From Craspedostauros australis (lineage: Eukaryota; Bacillariophyta; Bacillariophyceae; Mastogloiales; Achnanthaceae), in contig JAMXDE010000015.1 of the NCBI GenBank assembly GCA_026770025.1, positions 1,612,001-1,676,000 on the forward strand: a stretch of DNA of 64,000 nt, given 5' to 3'. This document shows positions 22,181 to 32,400 of the stretch, piece after piece. The notes beneath the pieces are model-generated. The model did not search any database and was not told the DNA's origin. It was given only the letters and a program-made list of their open reading frames with translations. Numbering within the stretch: position 1 is the first letter of the stretch; the number at the start of each line of letters is the position of its first letter. Both the position numbers and the translations under genes were made by a program.

Positions 22181-22353
22181 TTGATTTAAATAGCCGTCAT
22201 TCGATTTATTTATCCGTCATTCGATTTAAATATCCGTCATTCGATTTTAATATCCGTCATTCGATTTATTTATCCGTCATTCGATTTTAATATCCGTCAT
22301 TCGATTTATTTATCCGTTACTCGATTTAATTATCCGTCATTCGATTTATTTAG
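22181..22353 (+). repeat. iteron array 1, 20-bp unit
   Basis: About nine units in perfect 20-bp register, consensus TCGATTTATTTATCCGTCAT, with AAATATCCG and TTAATATCCG variants. It follows the truncated transposase frame by about 30 bp. Confidence 0.9.
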
Positions 22354-23160
22354 TTATCAATCCATTGTCTTCACGGGACACCATTGACACTATCGGACTA
22401 GTTCGACTAAACGAGGTTCTCGTCACATCGCGATTGATGAAACGGAAACAGACCAACAGACCACGAATACAAAGACGGGGCTTGACGAGAGCAACACATG
22501 ATGCTCCCGCGCTCGTTTCGGATGGCCAAGCCAGGCAAAACCACTCCACAACATCAAGTATCAACGTAGTGTAGCGAACGCGATACAAATGCAATACACA
22601 CCGATGCGCGCATGTGTTGCATCCTACATCGCTTTAGACCAGTGTGATGTCATGCTCATTTCGTCTGTTCTGCACTCGGTTTTGCGGTATCAGTGAAGGT
22701 GTCTCTTTGTTCGAAAGGTAGTCGCATTGTATTTCTCTGTGCATTGCTCACAAATCCTGCCGTTCGCCACAAACAATCGCCATGAGATTCCCCCCGCCCC
22801 ACGCTTCCTCCTTCCAACAAAGCAAAGCCGCTGGCACGAGCGGCAGCCATACCATTCCAATGGCTCTCTCCCGCTCCTCTTCTTCCAATACAGTACCAAA
22901 TGGACAACAGATCAGAACTCTTCAAGGTTGACCACGAACTCTTTGCACAGTCTGCTTCACATTTATACAATTGTAACCAAAATAAAACGTATATTAGACA
23001 ATAACACTCCAACTCCACACTCGTCTCTGTTGTGATCTGTCCAGAGCAGGGCAGAGTCGAGGAGAGCCACCATTTCGTGGTTTGTTTGTGTGACCAAGTG
23101 CACTTGATTAGTTCGATCACTTCCCGACCTTGTCTTCTTGGGTCACGAGTGACAAACTTG

Positions 23161-23374
23161 TGCGATTTATTTATCCGTCATTCGAAAATAATATCCGTCA
23201 TTCGATTTATTTATCCGTCATTCGAAAATAATATCCGTCATTCGATTTATTTATCCGTCATTAGATATATTTAGACGTTATTTGATTTATTTATCCGTCA
23301 TTCGATTTATTTATCCGTCATTCGAAAATAATATCCGCAATTCGATTTATTTATCCGTCATTCGATTTATTTAG
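23161..23374 (+). repeat. iteron array 2, 20-bp unit
   Basis: About eleven units in 20-bp register, alternating TTCGATTTATTTATCCGTCA with TTCGAAAATAATATCCGTCA. One unit is of the array-3 type (TTAGATATATTTAGACGTTA). Preceded by the transposase 3' flank copy. Confidence 0.9.
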
Positions 23375-23383
23375 AATTAGAAG

Positions 23384-23632
23384 CTGTTTGTCATCGGCAT
23401 ATACGGGACTCGATCAATTTGGCCAGCGGCATCAATGCCTCGGTTTGTTTCTCCGAAATAGGTCCAACAGAATTCCTCAGTAAGTTCTTCGAGAGGAGAT
23501 TCGTTCTTCGCCAATCGTGAAATGTCAATTGCGGGCTTCTTGTGTCTGAGTGACAAAATTGGTTTTGGATGTCAAAGTAGTCGTACTAGTCGAAATACGT
23601 TTCCGTTGCTTTTTGCCGGGTGTCCCTGGTGG
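23384..23632 (-). pseudogene. duplicated 3' fragment of an unidentified gene, copy 1
   Basis: The minus strand reads RHKKPAID, RLAKN, FCWTYFGE, RGIDAAG and DRVPYMPMT before a stop, broken by an internal stop upstream. A second copy lies at 24,317-24,580. Both end at the same CCGGGTGTCCCTG sequence. The protein family is not recognised. Confidence 0.45.
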
Positions 23633-23960
23633 CACCCACGACCGGGCTATTTTCCGTCATGGTCTCATGGACAAACTGGCAACAGGGAAACTTGCCATCG
23701 CCGATCGTGGATACCAAACCAGCGTGGCGGCTCAACGCGAACAACTGTCACTTCCAAGCGGTACCGACTCGTGGCGGCTCGCCAAGTTCAAAAGTCGGGC
23801 ACGATGTCGTCACGAAAGCTTCAACGGGCGGATCAAGAAATTCAAGTCGATGGACGACACTTTTCGCCATGGGTACGAGTGTCACATGCATGCTTTCGAA
23901 GCAGTGTGTGTCATCATACAGTACCAAATGGACAACGGATCAGAACTCTTTGCAGTGTGA
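23620..23960 (+). pseudogene. PIF/Harbinger transposase, C-terminal part
   Basis: From PGVPGGTHDRAIFRHGLMD the frame carries the second catalytic block (KLAIADRGYQ), 'KFKSRARCRHESFNGRIKKF' with the catalytic Glu helix, and the typical diatom Harbinger end 'FEAVCVIIQYQMDNGSELFAV'. It complements the N-terminal part at 21,351 almost exactly at GTPG/GVPGG. The frame is open from 23,550, but the upstream residues come from the antisense fragment. The transposase has thus been split by about 1.7 kb of duplicated and inverted DNA, or two different copies each lost one half. Confidence 0.7.
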
Positions 23961-24184
23961 CCACGAACTCTTTCTACAGTCTGTTTCACATGTATACAGT
24001 AGTCATTACATTAAAACGTAGACAACAACACTCCAACTCCACACTCGTCTCTGTTGTGATCTGTCCAGAGCAGGGCAAGGCCGATGAGGCCACCATTTTG
24101 TGGTTTGCTTGTGTGACCAAGCGCACTTGATTAGTTCGATCACTTCCCGACCTTGTCTTCTTGGGTCACGAATGATAAACTTGT
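23961..24184 (+). repeat. transposase 3' flank copy, direct duplicate of 22,930-23,160
   Basis: Shares long runs with the earlier block, including ACACTCCAACTCCACACTCG, TCTGTTGTGATCTGTCCAGA and ATTAGTTCGATCACTTCCCG. Each block leads directly into an iteron array, so the order tail-flank-iterons-antisense fragment is duplicated. Confidence 0.8.
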
Positions 24185-24318
24185 GCGATTGATTTAGACG
24201 TCATTAGATATATTTAGACGTCATTTGATTTATTTAGACGTCATTAGATATATTTAGACGTCATTTGATTCACTTAGACGTCATTCGAAATAAATAGTCG
24301 TCATTCGATTTATTTAGA
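24185..24318 (+). repeat. iteron array 3, 20-bp unit
   Basis: About seven units, consensus TCATTAGATATATTTAGACG or TCATTTGATTTATTTAGACG. Related to arrays 1 and 2 but with AGACG in place of ATCCG. It follows the transposase C-terminal fragment by 224 bp. Confidence 0.9.
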
Positions 24319-24580
24319 TTTAGGCGCTGATTGTCATCGGTATTGACGGGACTCGGTCATTTGGGCCAGCGGCATCGATGCCTCGTTGTATTTGTCCGAA
24401 GTAGGGCCAACAGGATGTCTCACTAAGTTCTTCGAAAGAACATCCGTTCTTCGCCAATCGTGGAATGTCAATTGCGGCTTTCTTGTGTCTGGTGACAAAA
24501 TCGTTTTTCGATGTCGAATTAGTCGTACTAGTCGAGTTTCCGTCTCCGCTGCTTTTTGCCGGGTGTCCCTGTGTGAGAGG
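24317..24580 (-). pseudogene. duplicated 3' fragment of an unidentified gene, copy 2
   Basis: The C-terminal 88 codons of a 170-codon minus-strand frame (GHPAKSSGDG..., RHKKAAIDIPRLAKN, CSFEELSETSCWPYFGQ, RGIDAAGPNDRVPSIPMT) match copy 1 at 23,384-23,632. This copy is open. Upstream of GHPAK the frame runs into unrelated DNA, so only the shared part is supported. Which protein it came from is unknown. Confidence 0.45.
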
Positions 24581-25399
24581 GTGCTGAGAGGAATCACACT
24601 GGATGAGAAGACACCACCCCAACGGCATGTGAAGCGACGCACGCTCCTGTTCCCAGCCACAGAGATGGAGCAAAACATTGCAATCACAATTGCCAATCTT
24701 TGGGCACGTCCGAATGGTCGCGGACCTACCCCCTCTTGTTTGGAGCGGAGATTTGGTGTTCGTGTGCAGTGCTCTCCCCAAGCGACCGAGTCGCTCCAGC
24801 CTTTCTTTAGATTTGAAACCGCAAGAATGCAAGCACCATACTCTCCGGTTGACACCATGCGTTCCTTGGTGGCACTGTTGTGGGTCTCCGAATTGAATCC
24901 AAATTCGAATAATACAACACTGTGAACGGCGCGGCGTGACTTTGGTTCAAGTTTTGCTCTCGCCCTGCTTGCAACCGTCCAGTCGTCGTGACGTGCCAAG
25001 GTCGTAGAGGAGATGTATCCGACACAAATACAGAAGTAGTACGGAAGAAATACGAGCCATTGAAGCATGATGAATCGCGTACTCGTGGAGTGGAGCAGCT
25101 CGTATGAGCAGCAGTGCGTCCAGAATGGTGGTACTCTACGAGCTATCATACAAGTTAGTCTCGAAAGATGACACTCGAGTGAGTCTTGGCGCGAACTTCA
25201 ATGCATGTAACATGAGGCCTCGAGTGTGCCTCGTCATTCGAATCAATCTCTGTGGCTGTTCCATTCACGAGACACTATTCACGTCCTACGTTATTCTACG
25301 CCACTCCTTTACAATGCCGAGATTAGAACACGACATTGAACATGGAGGAACCGCGGTCAGGCGAAACTTGTACCCATCCGTACTTGTGCATACGTCGCC
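24581..25399. other. no gene recognised
   Basis: Overlapping frames of 70-270 codons occur on both strands without motifs. It separates the Harbinger-derived locus from the glycosyltransferase gene and must contain the latter's 3' flank. Confidence 0.4.
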
Positions 25400-26851
25400 T
25401 CAGTTGGGCGGGAAGAGCATCCGCTCGAGGATCGAGGCAGCTTCTTGAGCGCCGGTGGATTGGATGGGTGGATACTTGGCCCAATCCTTGCTGTCCGCAC
25501 CCAGGAGTTCCTCGAAGTGCGCACTGAGGCTGCATCCGTGGGCGGTACCCGACTGCATGAGGCTGTCGAAGTCGTTGCGGTCGCAGCCAAACAGCTCGGC
25601 TGGCTTCCATTCTGAAAAGATGACAGGGCCGTGGGCGGAGTGCCATCGCTTCAGCGCAGCGTGTTCGGGCCAATCACGGCGCTCCATGCACAACGTTGGG
25701 ACCTGGTGGAGCACGGCTTCCGTCTGAGTTCCGTACCCAGTCTTCGTCATGATGCAGTCAACCGATGCGACGATATCGATGTACGGGATGGACCGTTCCA
25801 CGACGGATTGAGGAATGAAATCGGGTCGGCACTCATTGCGAGCACCTCGACGCGAGCTTGGAGATTTCAGCTCTGGATCGTTTCTTAAACCGTCTTGGTC
25901 GTGAGCGTCGGCGCTTTCGAACGCTGCCAATGCGGAATCTGGGAAGATGAACGCGGTGCCGTCGATCTTGGGCCATTGATTCAGGTACTCGGGAATGCCG
26001 TTGGACTTCAGCCCTCCGAGGCCAATCAAGACGAATTTGTGGAAACGGCATCCGGTTGCTGTGAACACGATGTCTCGCAGATCACGCCATGTGCCTTCGG
26101 ATACGATCGGTCCGATCTCCTGCGTGTTGCGCAAACTTGCCATATCCATGGAAGGGGTGGGTCGCAGGAAGATGTCCGCCTTGGAGTACGCGTTCAGCAT
26201 CTGCTCGTATGCCTCGGTCATGACTGTTCTATCGAACTGAGTCTCGTGCTCGACGAAGTAGCCGTGGAAGATGTCGGCCCAATTTAAGCTGCACATGGCG
26301 ACTGAAGGGATGCCCACGAGCGCTGCCGCTTCGATGGAGACGAAGGGTATGTTGCAGAACAGCACGTCCGGTTGGAGCTGCTCCAATTTGTACGCAGCCT
26401 CGGACACCCGCTGCTTGTAGTTCAAGTGATTGTCCAGATACCATCGGCCGCTGCTTTCGAGATCGCAAGTCATGGCATCGATCATGGATAGGCCGATATC
26501 TTGTTCATACGGAATCAGGCATAGGTTCGGGTCGGTCGTGCTGGTATGCCTTCCGTTTGCGCCAGGCTGATGTTCATCGCTGCTGGTGTTGTTGTCGCAA
26601 TCAACAGCTTGTTGGTAATTTGCAAAGGCATGCACGCGTTGCCGAATATTCTTGGTCTTATGGTTTGATCGGATGGTCAGCTTTAGGTTAGAGGGAGGAT
26701 GTTGTGGTGCTTGTGATGGTGCTTGCAGTTGTGATTGGATGGGTGCTCGCTGTTTTAGGTTGGCGCAGAGAGAATTGAGGACGGCAGATGTTTGAGCTAA
26801 GTGGCCGAGGCCGTGCGCGGAAAGATCTACACACAGGTGCTTGATGTTCAT
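25400..26851 (-). CDS. GT-B fold glycosyltransferase-like protein
   Basis: The protein is 483 residues from the Met at 26,851 (MNIKHLCVDLSAHGLGHLAQ); the frame is open 42 codons further, but those residues are low-complexity. The N-terminal SAHGLGHLAQTSAVLN is the nucleotide-sugar glycosyltransferase pattern HGxGH seen in GT28-like proteins and the glycosyltransferase-like half of arabinokinases. Next come PDVLFCNIPFVSIEAAALVGIPSVAMCSLNWADI (N-domain) and a C-domain with VDCIMTKTGYGTQTEAVLHQVP, the donor-side Gly-rich loop, and PEHAALKRW. Such proteins with 'HGxGHLAQ' and 'CSLNWADI' are common in proteobacteria, which suggests horizontal transfer. No signal peptide or membrane segment is visible; cytosolic action is likely. 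Donor and acceptor are unknown. Confidence 0.7.
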   Translation of the reverse strand: MNIKHLCVDLSAHGLGHLAQTSAVLNSLCANLKQRAPIQSQLQAPSQAPQHPPSNLKLTIRSNHKTKNIRQRVHAFANYQQAVDCDNNTSSDEHQPGANGRHTSTTDPNLCLIPYEQDIGLSMIDAMTCDLESSGRWYLDNHLNYKQRVSEAAYKLEQLQPDVLFCNIPFVSIEAAALVGIPSVAMCSLNWADIFHGYFVEHETQFDRTVMTEAYEQMLNAYSKADIFLRPTPSMDMASLRNTQEIGPIVSEGTWRDLRDIVFTATGCRFHKFVLIGLGGLKSNGIPEYLNQWPKIDGTAFIFPDSALAAFESADAHDQDGLRNDPELKSPSSRRGARNECRPDFIPQSVVERSIPYIDIVASVDCIMTKTGYGTQTEAVLHQVPTLCMERRDWPEHAALKRWHSAHGPVIFSEWKPAELFGCDRNDFDSLMQSGTAHGCSLSAHFEELLGADSKDWAKYPPIQSTGAQEAASILERMLFPPN

Positions 26852-27385
26852 CGTGCAAGTCAAGCGTAAAGGGACGTGTGGTGCGTGATGCGATGGGGGA
26901 TATGTGGCTTGTGAAGCGTCCCGTGATAGTAGTGCATAATCGCTCCTTCGCATGTCCAATGATGATGATTGCAACAATGAGTGGTAACCCTGGTCGATGC
27001 GTGGCCGATACCGACGACGTCGGAAGTGGTTTGTTGCCCGATGACGGCAGAGGTCGCAACAGCAACGGATGTTGTTCCTGTTGTTGCGCTTGTGCAGTCG
27101 GTGTGATGGTTGTTGGCGTCAGCGCGGCAGAGCGAGATCTTTTGGACGGGTTCTCATTCCGAATCCCTTCTCTTTTCGCCGATGCTGCCAAGTCAAACCG
27201 AACCCAAGCGTGGCAGACAACGATGCCATCGGCCAGGCAACGGAGGGGACGTACGCAGTCTACTTCTCTACTTGTGTCTTGTTGGATTGACCATCTCGTA
27301 ATTGTAAACTCCCACGCGTCCTTCCACCCATCCGCGGTCGCATGCTTCTTCATGGCTGCGAGTATAAAATGGTTGGGTACCACCA
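26852..27385. other. intergenic region between glycosyltransferase and methyltransferase
   Basis: A 250-codon minus-strand frame crosses this stretch (26,688-27,440) but overlaps both flanking genes and is low-complexity (TTSTITSTTTSS), so it is not called. The region should contain the glycosyltransferase promoter and the methyltransferase 3' end. Confidence 0.45.
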
Positions 27386-28516
27386 TCACTCCTTGAGTCT
27401 CGTAAAATGCAGCAGCCTGCAGTCCAGCTCCTTGCCCCATCGCAGAGCAGAGTGCTCTTCATAGACGCGGTCGGACACGTCGGCAACATCCCAACCATGT
27501 TCCTTCGACTTTTCAAAAAGCAATCGATACGAATCGGGACATCGCTCTTGCAAACACAGGTATGCCTGGGTTGCGGGATGCGATAGGTACGCCATGGTGC
27601 GCAAGAGCGGTTCCACCAACGACTGGGCAAAGATGACGTCCGTCCCGATGATGGTGTCAAATGCCGCTGGACGCAAGAGCGGATGGGCCGCCTTGGCATC
27701 TTCTTCGTACTTGGTCCAATCCAACGCGACGGCGTCGATGCATGCAAGCGAATACATGGCTTGTTTGGATGGATTCCTTCTCGATGCCTTGCTCATCTCA
27801 TCGTCGCGGTTGCGTTTCAAATTGCTTTGCAGATTTCTCAGCACTGGATGACATTCCGTCATGACGACACGATGCGCGAGTCCCGATCGATGCAGAACTT
27901 GACCCGCCAATCCGCATCCTGCACCCACTTCGCAGACGTCGCCAAGCATCGTGTCGCTTTTGCTCGTTGCATGCTGCTGCTGCTGCTGCTGTAAGAAGAA
28001 GTATTCGCACAGCAAGTACGATGTTTCCCAGACGATGCCGCCAGTGTGCTCGCCGCAGGCACCTTCCAGATCTTGTTCGATGGTGATGCGTTGGGTGGTG
28101 AGGGATGTCACATCGCGATTGCGATCGCTTGTCACGTTGGATTCGCTGATGCGATACTGAATGAGCGGTGCATTGGCGAGGTCAAAGAAGATGGATGAAA
28201 CATCCTGCTCTGCCTCTGCTTGCGTTTCCTGTGTTCTGTGGGATGCCATGAGTGTCTGAAAGCAGAGCGCGCTGTCATAGATGCCGCCAGCATTCTCGCC
28301 ATCGGCATCGCCACTGCTGCTGCTCATTTTGGATGCTTCGACTTGTATGTTCCCACGGCTGCTGCCGAGCTTCCTCTTTTTGCTTTTGCGGCTGTTGGCA
28401 TCAACGGCAGCGTGGGTGCGAGCATGAGCATGAACGAGAGCACCTGCGACCTCTGCTGTCCTCGATTTCCTGGGAACCGATTTGTTCCTGCGATCCTTCC
28501 GCTTTTTGTTCGCCAT
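27386..28516 (-). CDS. METTL21/FAM86-like protein methyltransferase
   Basis: The protein is 376 residues from the Met at 28,516 (MANKKRKDRRNKSVPRK). The frame is open to 28,810, but the added residues look non-coding and the Lys/Arg-rich start is a plausible nuclear or nucleolar signal. A class I SAM methyltransferase domain of the Methyltransf_16 type follows: GGIVWETSYLLCEYF (WE at 163-164), SAM-binding motif I DVCEVGAGCGLAGQ (about 193-206), acidic residue in VVMTECHP, and the motif IV region DTIIGTDVIFAQSLVEPLL (about 287-305). Relatives methylate lysines on chaperones, elongation factors or calmodulin; the substrate here cannot be told. A hexa-Gln tract (about 175-180) comes from a (CTG)n repeat on the plus strand. 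A later start at the Met 63 codons downstream (MSSSSGDADGE) is possible. Confidence 0.75.
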   Translation of the reverse strand: MANKKRKDRRNKSVPRKSRTAEVAGALVHAHARTHAAVDANSRKSKKRKLGSSRGNIQVEASKMSSSSGDADGENAGGIYDSALCFQTLMASHRTQETQAEAEQDVSSIFFDLANAPLIQYRISESNVTSDRNRDVTSLTTQRITIEQDLEGACGEHTGGIVWETSYLLCEYFFLQQQQQQHATSKSDTMLGDVCEVGAGCGLAGQVLHRSGLAHRVVMTECHPVLRNLQSNLKRNRDDEMSKASRRNPSKQAMYSLACIDAVALDWTKYEEDAKAAHPLLRPAAFDTIIGTDVIFAQSLVEPLLRTMAYLSHPATQAYLCLQERCPDSYRLLFEKSKEHGWDVADVSDRVYEEHSALRWGKELDCRLLHFTRLKE

Positions 28517-29400
28517 TGCGGTGGGTTGATCTCCGCCCACGTTTGCTGATGTGGTTGCTCCTGCGAATGGCGAGAATAACACTGTTGTTCTTGCTCGCAC
28601 TTGCTCACGCTTGCTGAAGAGAGTTGTGAGAGTCGAAACTTGCACCGTCAGCGCATAGCAATGGGGCACGGTCAATGGACACTGCGGAGAGGTGGCGTTT
28701 GGATCTGCCATGGAGAGCGCAGTTGTGTTCTTCCCATCTCGGAGACGAGCGTATTTTGTGTGGTTGTTGGCGCGAAGTTTCGGTCGCCATGCAGACGCAC
28801 ACAAGTCCACGCTCGAAGTCCAACTCGACCTCCTCCCTCCATGCTATCAACGACAATGTTACCTATGAAGCGTTGGAAGCACTGTCCACCTGTGGTTTTA
28901 TAAAGTGCACGATCAGTGCTCTGTACTATACTTGTGCCTACCCATGATAGAACTGAATAGACAAAAGTCGAGGAGAGGCGAGCAGAGCAGATTACCACGA
29001 CGGATGAAGGGATCAACGGTCCCAACAATTACATACACGTTGCTTTGCTTGATTGGCACGGATCCTCTTCTCCACTCGACTTTCCTGCATGCACATGCCA
29101 TGGCATCACGAGCACACCATACACTGTCGGGGAGACGGAGAGAGACGTGTCATCTCCAAATCGAACAGCCTGCTCTCTCTCTCTCTCTCTCTCTACAGAC
29201 CCAATGAAGGTTTAATACTATCTTCTATATTCAAGGAGGCTGACTACCTGATCTCTGGTCCTGGCATGCCTCAAATCTCCATCTTTCGCCATTCCTGAGG
29301 AGGCGGACTTCCAGATCCCTTCGATTGCGATAGAGCAAAAGCAACGACGGATGGAATATGAGAGTGCGTTTTTGGAGTGCGCTCCGCCGCTCGTCACTCT
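28517..29400. other. intergenic region, partly duplicated at 62.7-63.3 kb
   Basis: Contains the methyltransferase promoter and the 3' flank of the LRR gene. From about 28,822 onward (AACTCGACCTCCTCCCTCCA) it matches 62,713-63,306 in order, including ATGATAGAACTGAAT, GGACAAAAGT-like, a (TC)n run at 29,167-29,191 and CTACAGACCCAA. This marks the left edge of the LRR-locus duplication. Confidence 0.6.
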
Positions 29401-32400
29401 CTAGGGGATGCAGACGTCATCTCGGTCACAACACTGTGTGCAGCATGCGCACTCAGTCTCTGGAGGCAGGATGCCAGCGTCCGGTTCCTTGCAGTCTGAA
29501 ACAAACCGAACGAGTTGGGATGATCCATCGCAGAACACTTTGGTGAGGTTGCCTGTGATCGAATTGTTCTCCAATTCAAGGCTGTACAAGTTCGTCAGAT
29601 TCTCCCATTGGGGCGGGACCTCCCCGTTGATGGAGTTTCCTGAAACGGCGACGGAAACAAGCTGGGACAGATCACCAATCTCAGATGGTAACGCGCCTGT
29701 GAGCTCATTATCGTCGAGGTAGAGTTTCTCCAGTGCCAACAACCTCCCGAGCTCTGATGGGATTTCCTCCTTGAAGAAGTTCAAACTGAGATCGAGAAGT
29801 CTGAGACTCGAAAGGTCTCCATATTCCGTCGGGATCGCACCAAATATGTCGTTAGATGAGAGTTTGAGCTCCTCAAGCCAAGCCAGCTTTCCAATTTCTG
29901 TCGGGAGGAACCCCGAGATGTAATTGTCGGAGCAATCGAAGATGGTCAAGTTTTCGAAAAGAGCAATCTCGGAGGGAAGCTGGTCAGTGTCCACGTTTGA
30001 GTCTGAGAGCATGATGGAGGTGACGCAGCCCTCGGCGTCGCATTGGATACCTTCTTCCCCATTCCACCATTCGCAAACAGATGAAGGCGACATAACAGGA
30101 GCAGTCGTGTTCCAAGGCCCATTCATCACCGTCGCGATATAGAGCACAGCCAAGGCGTATCTCTCCACGACCACCTCATCTGCCGTGTTGGCGAGGTCGA
30201 GATCGAAGAGATCGTCATTTGCCAACCAGTCCAGCGCGCGGTATTGCGGGCTTTCGATATCATTGAACACCAACGGGTCCGTAAAGATTGGATCGCCTTG
30301 CAGATGTGGTTCCAATATGGTGAGTATGCTGTTCATCTTCTCGACATTCAAGATGGGACACTCTGTCTCAGTGCTGCAGCAGTTGCCCATGGCATCGCAG
30401 CAGTGCGAACAGCAGGAACATGTCGTTTCTGCTGGAATCCCACCATCGTCAGTGGCAACGCAATCTGAGGAGAAGGAAACAAGGTTGGGATGCGAGCCTG
30501 AGCAAAAGATTGGATCCAAGTTGCCCTGCAACCCGGTGTCCTCGATATAAAGAATCCGCAGGTTGGTAAGCTGGCCCCACTCGACTGGGACTGTCCCATT
30601 GAATCCGCTCCGAAAGATCAGGAGGCTCACCAGGGCTTGCATCTTACCGACCTCGGTGGGCAACGTGCCTGTCAGGGAGTTTTCGGAGATCTGCGCCCAC
30701 TGAAGTAATTGCAGGTTACCAATCTCGGACGGAAGCGTGCCAGTGAAACCGATGCTCCCAAGTTGAACTTCCTTCAAGTTGACCAGACGGCCGATCTCCG
30801 TGGGCATCGGGCCGGACATTGGGAGGAAGACGATGTGGAGCTCCATCAAGTTTGATAATAGACCAATTTCGGTCGGCAGCGTTCCAGTGATGACGTTGTT
30901 GGCGATGTACAAGCTGGTGAGCTGTTCAAGGAGGAAGAGCTCTTTCGGAATGGTGCCAGTCATGAAGTTGGACTCAAACCTTGCTCCAGTCACCCTACCA
31001 GCTTCGTCACACGAAACAATGCCGCCGAAGGTGTCAGCACTGACATCACGCCATTCGCATACGCTGCTCTTGGTAAGAAAGTTGAATTTGTTCCCCCACG
31101 TGGCCTCGCCTCCAGTCGTATAGTACAGAACGGCGAGTGCGTAGCGTTCGAGGAGTTCGGGTAGAGGAGCGGACATCATGTCAATACCCGCGGTGTCTTG
31201 ATTGGCGAGCCAATCCAATGCTCTGTACTGTTTAGTGGATCGGTCCTCCAGTACGTCGCGTCCAGTGTTTGCCGGTTCACCTTCCAGTATCTGCGCCAGA
31301 CGATTGACGAGCCTGTCGAATTCTGCGGTCTGCGGTGTGAAGGTCGGGCTCGGTGATGCGATGGAAGCTGCGGTTGGTGCCGTCATGCGAGATCTGTTGT
31401 CGCCTGATAGTGCCACGCCGATTGCAGTGCCGATCCCTGCCAGCACCAAAGCGACGAGGAAGCTAATGGACCTCCTGCGCCTGCTTTGACTGCCGGAGTT
31501 GCCGTTTTCGTCGTCCTTCGTGACCTCCACCGCTTCGGCGGCGACAACTGCGCCGTTGGTTGCTGCGCCCCCGCCAATGCGCGTTTGCTCCAAGCGCAAG
31601 CGCTCCTGTACCTGCGTCTCCATGCGCTCCGCGAACTCCTTCTCGAGACGCTCCTTGAAACGATCCGACACGTCTTCCTCGGTTGGAGCCAGCTGGGCTG
31701 TGATGGGGGTGGCAATAGTGTCGATGTTTCCGGTTTGGTCCATGGTGAAGGTGGAATCTGTGGACGGGCGCAAGTTGCCGCCAGCTGAAATGGCGCCTGG
31801 TTGGATCGGGACGGTCAGTGGCGGGTCATCCGTTGGCTGCAATAGTTCCTTGTCATCCTCCTCCTTCGTTTCAACTGAGTTGCGACTGGGCATAGCGGCC
31901 CTGCTGGGATTGGAATCCCGTTGCGGCGTCCGCGTGCCTCTGGGGTATCCAAACTTAGTCCTCTTGCGGGTTCCTGTGCCACCGGCGGTCCGTGTGCCAA
32001 TGGATGCCTCGGTGGTCCTGAGGGACGTAGGGATAGCCCCGCCCTTCTGCGACATCGCGTACGCATTGGACGAATTGGACGCATTGGACGCTGCGATGTC
32101 CTCTCTCGATGCGTCAACGCCCGGTACAGACACGGCTCCTGGTCGCCGCGGTGGCGGAGGCGAAACGACTGATGCTGATACTGACGCTCGTGGAGGTCCT
32201 GACTTCGGTTGCTCCGATCCAATGGGGGAGAAGGATCCACTGGTGATGGGGGTCATTTCGCTGGGTGAGAGCAGACCAGCGGCGCGCAGAGCTCCAGCCC
32301 TGGCCTTTGCCTTGGCGCCTGCGTTGGCAGCAGAGCTGATCCTGGTCGATCCACCGCTGCGACGTTGTCTAACTCGGTCTCGACCGATGTGGACCTCCCG

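Larger units (their letters stand above)
22152..23619. other. rearranged Harbinger-derived non-coding DNA
   Basis: Contains iteron array 1 (22,181-22,353), about 500 bp without recognisable coding, a copy of the transposase 3' end and 3' flank (about 22,888-23,160, with the TACAGTACCAAATGGACAACAG tail region), iteron array 2 (23,161-23,374) and an antisense gene fragment (23,384-23,632). Confidence 0.55.

Noticed and set aside
22181-24318. CRISPR-like arrays
   Set aside because: Units abut each other with no spacers and the genome is eukaryotic; these are tandem iterons.
26688-27440. 250-codon minus-strand ORF between glycosyltransferase and methyltransferase
   Set aside because: Overlaps the ends of both genes in another frame and is Thr/Ser/Pro low-complexity, so most likely non-coding.
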